Shown piece by piece: positions 58,475-64,000 of a DNA stretch of 64,000 bases. The translations under genes were made by a program, and so were the position numbers. The notes beneath the pieces are model-generated. The model saw only the letters and a program-made list of their open reading frames with translations, was not told the origin of the DNA and did no database searches. Source of the DNA: Gaeumannomyces sp. JS-464 (taxonomy: Eukaryota; Ascomycota; Sordariomycetes; Magnaporthales; Magnaporthaceae); NCBI GenBank assembly GCA_002197995.1, contig NGZR01000004.1:3720001-3784000 (forward strand), written 5' to 3'. The first letter of the stretch is position 1. The number at the start of each line of letters is the position of its first letter.

Positions 58475-58729
58475 CTAGCTAAAAGAAAAGGAAAAAGCTA
58501 CGGATGGTTTAAATTGTAAAAAAGCCCGGCGAGCCTCCCGGTTGGCCTCCTCCCGCTCGATACGCTCCAACTCCTCCATAGCGTCGATACCACGGCGAAT
58601 TGCACGCATTTTCTTTTTAAACCATACCTTTTTTTGTTTTCGTAAACGCTCGAATTTATTATCCAAAGTACGACGTTCGTTATTTAAAGCGCGACGTTTT
58701 TCCTCCACCGTTTCGACTTCCGCTTTCAT
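58475..58729 (-). CDS. Antisense coiled-coil ORF carried by the gypsy element
   Basis: 84 aa from ATG, almost entirely charged helix: KAEVETVEEKRRALNNER, RKQKKVWFKKKMRAIRRG and ELERIEREEANREARR. Leu, Ile, Val and Phe recur at coiled-coil spacing. It lies on the strand opposite to gag-pol, between the chromodomain and LTR5. In my memory similar charged coiled-coil proteins are common near fungal gypsy-type elements, but I cannot name a function. It is one of few long frames without stops in the island. It may be a remnant of an additional element-encoded ORF and not an expressed gene. Confidence 0.4.
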   Translation of the reverse strand: MKAEVETVEEKRRALNNERRTLDNKFERLRKQKKVWFKKKMRAIRRGIDAMEELERIEREEANREARRAFLQFKPSVAFSFSFS

Positions 58730-59101
58730 TTGTTAGTACTAAAGGCCGATAAAACGAAGTTGCTCGAGCGAAGGTTTTAAAATGTCGCAATTTATGCGGT
58801 TTCGATTAAAGCACTTTACGCACCGAAAAGAGTTTTAAAAAAAAGCCTCGCACTTTTTACGCTTTAAAACCTTGTAATAAAATAAGTATAAAGGTATATT
58901 AACAAAGGAAAAAACGATTTAAGCAAGCAAGTTTTTACGTTAAAAGGTTTTTTTTCGCAAAAGGACGTTTTCGCACCCGATTAAACATTTTGTTAAAAAA
59001 AAAAAGGATAGGAAATGGTAAAAAAAAAAAGTACTTACCATTAATAAAAAGCGGGGCGATAAAACGTGGCCAAAAGGATTTAGCTTAAAAGGGAAACCTA
59101 A

Positions 59102-59529
59102 TGTTACGACTAGTATGCAAACCCTAAAACGGTAAAACGAAAGGGGTTTTAAACGGTGCTTTTGCCCCGCACCCAAACACGTGGAGTTACGTAACCACAG
59201 CTGGATTTTTGGATTTGTATTAAAAAAACCACAAATTTATAAAGCTAAAAGGATTTTTGGATTTATGTTAAAAGGATTACAAATTTACAAATTTAACTTA
59301 ATATAAGGCAAAAGGCAGCGTATATATAAAAATGGATTTCCTATTATTTTAAGTAGCTTTAACTAAGGCTTTGGCATTAATTAACTTAAGTTAGCTTTTA
59401 GGCATTTTTTAGGGTAAGTAATTAAATTGTTCTTTTAAATTACGTGTTCCCTGTTAACTAAATTAAAAATGTTGTCCTTTTTACCCCCCCGAGGTGCCTT
59501 ACTTTAAAAGCAAAACCCTAATTGTAACA
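59102..59529 (+). repeat. LTR5 (3' LTR of outer gypsy)
   Basis: 428 bp, TGTTACGACTAG...GTAACA, followed by the CGCCG target duplication and then LINE B sequence. Confidence 0.9.
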
Positions 59530-62500
59530 CGCCGCTGCCGTTGCTACCGACGATACCCTTTTCGTAACCGTTATTATTACGGGCGATTTCGCCGTAGCTG
59601 TTAATTTAACGGCAAACTTTACAACCGCTACCGCTATTGCTACGGTTACCGTTATTACTATTAACGATACCGCTAATACAGCCGTTATCGCCGCTATTAA
59701 CTTTACGGTTAATACCGTTATCGCCGTTACTCCAACTGTCCTTATCGCCGCTGCTACCCCGCCGCCCCCGCCGTTGCCTCCGCCGTTATAGCAAACCCGG
59801 CAAAACCCGCCGGCCTTAAAAGGCGTAGCTTGTACGGCCGGTAAAAAAAAGCACTTTATTAAAAGATTTAAAGTTAATTTTAACAATTAATACGAAGTAT
59901 TAGCGGATATAAAACTAAACCTTTTTAAGCTCGAAAAACCTATCGAAATAACCGAAAACCCCTCGGATAAAACCGACGGTACCGCTAACTAATAACTTTA
60001 AAGCTAAAACCTTTAATACATTAACGCCGCTTTTACGTATGCTAGTAGCCAACCGGATATAACAAACGCATAGCAATAAAGCCCGGCGCCGGGGCTCGCC
60101 TCGATCGCCGTGCTTTAACCGCCGCTTAAATGAACGTTTAACGTAATTAGGAAGCGGGGGCTATTTTATTCCAACTATTTTAAAGTTAAAATATTAACGT
60201 AATGCTAATGCAAAAAGCCTTTTAAACGCGTGGAAAGGAAAGCTTATGCTTTGCACCCACCCGTTATACGAGCTATTTATTCCGGTAAATAGCTGGTATA
60301 ACCACTAAACCAAGCTTCGGGTAATAACTTACGTACGGAAAGATCCGGGGTTTCGGCCCGTAACGAACCGGCCGGCAAGCAACACCCGGGATATCCTTTA
60401 GCTTACCGTCGCCGGGTGCACTTTTATTAACGTATATAAGCTTTTTAAAAACCTTTCGGAACTTTTGTTAAACTTTTTGCTACGTTAACGTTTAACGGTA
60501 AAATGCATTATAGCTAAGGATTTTAACGCAAAGTTTTAGCGTGGGATCCGGTTAAAAGTAATAGGAATAAGGGTTAAAATATAACCCAATAGGCTAATAT
60601 TTATAACCTTTTTTTATTTACCGACCTAAGCTAACTTACGCATAACGATAAAAGCGTTTTAAATTTTACCTTTTCCAACGCCTTTTTAGTAATAGCGGAA
60701 ATCGACCTTTCGCTAGCAACCGATTCGAACCACCGCTTAATATAAATCGAAATTCTTAACCGTAATAACTCCGTTTCGAATTGCCGGCGTATTACGCTAC
60801 CAAACGATAAACTACCGTTTTTCGCAACGCGGTGATAACAAAAGCCGGTAGCTTGCCGCCATTTATAAATCCATACACGGCGGATTATTTAAATAAAGCG
60901 GCTAAAGTATTAATAAACTTGCTAAAAAAATGCGCTAATAGCTTTCGACCGGAAGCTTAAAATTAAAAGAAAAAACCAATTTTAGTGGAACGAAAAGTGT
61001 GCTAACGCTTAACGGGACTTTGCAAAAGCTATAGCAAACGGCGGGCTTTTTACGGCCAAAGCCCGCTTTTTAAAAGCAACGGTTCGGGCGGCTAAAAAAC
61101 AGTATTAAGCTAGCGTGTTAAAAAAAATGGATTTTCCGAAAACGCTATACCGTATTGTAAAATGGCATAAACTTGCACCCGTTATACGGTTTCCCCCGTT
61201 AAATATCGACGGGGAGGTTATAATAGCTTTAAAAGATAAAGCGAAAGCATTAAGCCGTAAAATCCTCCGTAGGTTTACGGCGAAGGATAATTTATAAAAA
61301 AACCCGTTATAGTAAAAAGCTATTTAAAAAACCGCATAACTCCCGTAAAACCCCCACGTCCTTTTAAAAAAATGCCGGAAATGCATTATTAGCACGGCAA
61401 ACACGGCTTTAAACGTTAACTCCTTAACGGTTAAACTGCTTATAACAGCGTGGCCGGCAATAAAGAAATACGTTAAAGCCCTTTTTAAAGCTTGCTTTAA
61501 AGCCGGGCACCACCCTGGCCCTTTCCATATAGCAAAAGTGGTTATGCTAAAAAAGCCGAACAAAACGGATATAACGGACTTAAAAGCCTACCGCTCGATA
61601 GCTTTACTTCCGTGCTTAAAAAAGGGGTTAAAACGTTTAATAGCGTTACGAATGGCTTCCCTCGCGTTATAACACGGGCTAATAGCTTTGCAACACGCCG
61701 GGGCTACCCCGAAAAAAGCTGCCACCGATTTAACAGCGTACGTAACTTACGAAATGAAACGGGCTTTTTAAAAGTATAAATCGGCCGCTTTCGTTACTAT
61801 AAATATATAAAAGGCCTTCGATATTATACTTCGCCGAAAGCTTTTTTAAAAGCTTTTAAAGTAAAGTTAAAACTTAACGTTAATACGATAAGTATTATCT
61901 TTTGCAAAAATAAGGTGGTTAAAATGCGGTTGGAAAACGCTACGGCACCCTTTTTTTCCCCGAATTGCGAGCTACCCTAAGGGTTACTAGCATTACCGGT
62001 TTTATTTATGCTTTATATGGCCGAAATCCTACCGAAAGCAAAAGCGGTTAAGTACGAATACGCGGACGATATAGGCATTTACGTAACGGGTAGCATTTTA
62101 AAAAAGTGCTTTCGTAAAGCAAAAGTTACGGTAACGGAAATCCTACGTTAAGGAAAGGTTAACAAAGTGGCTTTCGACTCGGGAAAGTGCGAACTTATGC
62201 ATTTTTCTAAGCGGAAAAACCCTATAACCCCAGCGGTTACGGCGAAAGGCTTTACCATATAACAAACTATAAAAGCTTTACGGTAATTAGGGGTTTTTTT
62301 CGACCAAAAGCTTAATTTTAAAGCCCACATCGATAATAGGGCTGCAAAAGCTTAAAACGTTGCCAACCACTTTTAAAAGCTTACGAATTCGATAAAAGAA
62401 ATACCGGCACATTCGGTTTACAAAGCCGTTACGACGGTTATAATCCCTACGGCTTTATACAAGGCTAAAGTGTGGTATAAGGGCAAAACCAAACCACTTT

Positions 62501-64000
62501 ATATAAGCCGGCATAATAGCAAATTATCTGCTAAAGCCATTTAATTAAACGGGTTAATAAAGCTTTAACCGCGTCTTTTCGAACAGTAGCTCCGGCTTGG
62601 AAAACCGCACCGATAAATGCTTTACATTACGAATCCGGCATTTCAAACGCCCAGGCGCTTTTAAAATAAGCCCGCTTCCGTTTTGCGACCCGTATAAATA
62701 CGGTACCGGAAAATCACCCCCTAACCGCAGCGGTTAAGCTGGCTTTTAACGCCCGAAAGCCTAAAATAAGCTTGCCCGGGAAGCTTGCGACCTCGTTGCA
62801 AAGGACGGCCGAATTCCTTCCGGTTTGCATTCGCCCGGCTTACGTTTTTTATAAATATACAGGGCTTACGGTGGCCATATAAGAAAAGCCCGCAGCCGCA
62901 AAAGCTTTTATAGCGTAGCTTCGCACCCTCCCATTTACCGACGTTATAATATATAGCGACGGGTTTAAAGCAAAAAACGGGGCAGTTGGATACGGCTGGG
63001 TAATATACCAAGCCGGTTAACGCAAACTTTCCGGGCACGGCCGGTTAGCGCATCCGGCGGAAGTATTCGACGGCGAAGCGAAAGGGGCCCGAATAGGCCT
63101 TCGTAAAGCTGTTTGGAGCTTTCGCAACTGCACTTTCCATTTATGCCTCGATAACACTTCGGCGGTTAACGGCTTTTTAAATACGGCTTTTAATAGTTCG
63201 CAAAAGGCTTTTAAAAAGGTTTATTACTTTATAAATAAGTATTAAATACACGTCCGTTAATCCCCGGGGCATACGGGAATCCCCGGGAACGAAAAGGCCG
63301 ATACCGAAGCAAAGTTAAGTACGGCCCTCCCGATCTCTTAACACGCTAAACTAATAATGGCGGGAGTAAAAGCTTTAGCCCGGAAAATAACCCAGGACGC
63401 TTGGAACGCATGGTTTAAAAATACCTTACCGGAACGGTATAAGGCCATAAGCCTCCCGCCAATACTCCAACGCACGCCCGATACGCTACAACTGCACTAA
63501 AAGGTATTATAACAACTAATGGCCGCACGCACCGGCCACGGGGATTTCGACTGGTACTACCGAAAATTCGAACACGAGGACGATAACCCGTGTCGTTACG
63601 AGCGAAATAAGTCCCCTTTTTACCTTGTATTTTGCAGGCTGGCTAAGGCGGCAAAAAACAAATGGCTTATAACGGACCCTCCCCGGCTTTTAATAAGCCC
63701 GAATATTGGAAACGGCTTTTTTAAAAGCCCTTTTTTTTGCTTCGTTCGTTAAAGCCACCAACTATTACAATATCGCCAAACGATAACAATAGGGCCTAAA
63801 AAGCCTATACTTAACCTTTTTCTTTGTACTATTAGGATTACCAATAGGCTCGTTAATCCCCCGCACTTTAGGCCGGGCCTAAAGGAGGTTTCGAAAACCC
63901 CCTCCCCGCCCAAACACGGCTTTACCCCCTTTCCGGCATACCCGTCAGCTAATAGCATTATTACCACTCGCAGCGCTTTATAACGCCCCGGCGTATTTTT
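59530..64000 (+). mobile_element. LINE B, remainder (ORF1 end, ORF2 RT and RNase H), runs off the window
   Basis: Continues ORF1's Ala/Thr-rich repeat-coding stretch, then a Pro run (about 59755-59790). RT begins with a MLKKPNKTDITDLKAYRSIALL frame near 61550; the catalytic EYADDIGIYV is at about 62048-62080. RNase H reads SDGFKAKNGAVGYGWVIYQAG near 62955-63015. Alignment to LINE A puts the missing 3' end only about 230 bp beyond the window. Scattered stops are present throughout. Confidence 0.85.

Larger units (their letters stand above)
53342..59529 (+). mobile_element. Outer Ty3/gypsy element, right part: pol, chromodomain and 3' LTR (LTR5)
   Basis: Resumes gag exactly where the 44857-45913 part stops (ACTTT repeated at 53342-53346). 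The content parallels the inner element: zinc-knuckle remnant (about 53705), RT (about 56077), integrase (about 57300-57430), chromodomain remnant (about 58085-58210), tRNA-like sequence, antisense ORF and LTR5 (59102-59529). The element is flanked by CGCCG at 44852-44856 and 59530-59534. Length without the inner insertion is about 7.24 kb, the same as the inner copy within indels. Confidence 0.9.

Noticed and set aside
44857..59529. Tandem array of three gypsy units sharing LTRs
   Set aside because: The ACTTT and CGCCG target duplications and exact resumption of gag show one element nested in another, not unequal LTR recombination.
1..64000. CRISPR arrays, bacterial operons, Shine-Dalgarno sites
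   Set aside because: No regularly spaced short repeats; splice signals and gene families are eukaryotic.

Overview
The window is nuclear DNA of a filamentous ascomycete, most likely a Sordariomycete. The reasons are short introns with GTRNGT donors and CTAAC/CTGAC branch points, GC-rich genes, fungal NLR and HET-S-type genes, and an AT-rich repeat block with the look of repeat-induced point mutation (RIP). It falls into two parts: a GC-rich gene region (about 1-34,600) and a nested retrotransposon island (about 34,600-64,000, running off the right edge).

Gene region, left to right: a Not4-like CCR4-NOT subunit, cut by the left edge and apparently split by a 1.07-kb intron; an Hbn1/Frm2-type nitroreductase; a secreted protein broken by a 26-bp tandem duplication; two neighbouring single-pass membrane proteins; a large PNP_UDP-NACHT-ankyrin NLR on the minus strand; thioredoxin reductase; tRNA-Ile(AAU); the GARP subunit Vps53; and an intracellular GH18 chitinase. 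A gene-poor stretch of about 3.8 kb follows, with a degenerate 5S rRNA-like sequence.

The most interesting system is at 30,300-34,610. A HET-S-like gene (HeLo domain plus two C-terminal HRAM amyloid-type repeats, minus strand) is divergently paired with an NB-ARC-TPR NLR (plus strand) whose N-terminus carries a matching HRAM motif. This is the layout of an amyloid-signalling NLR/effector pair. Inverted repeats of roughly 0.35 kb flank the HET-S-like gene, and the right arm overlaps the NLR promoter. The NLR is cut short in its TPR array by the LINE that starts the island.

The island can be read as a stack of insertions. LINE A (Tad-like, minus strand) comes first, then a remnant of a Ty3/gypsy 3' end, then LINE D (3' part), then LINE B. 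LINE B is interrupted by an outer chromodomain gypsy element with a CGCCG target duplication, and that element is interrupted by an inner gypsy element with an ACTTT target duplication. All copies are riddled with stops, as expected after RIP.

Many otherwise conserved genes carry single-base frameshifts, and every one I could resolve is a -1 deletion, several of them in G/C runs. That may be a sequencing or assembly signature and not true decay. Exon totals become exact multiples of three once the inferred missing bases are counted.
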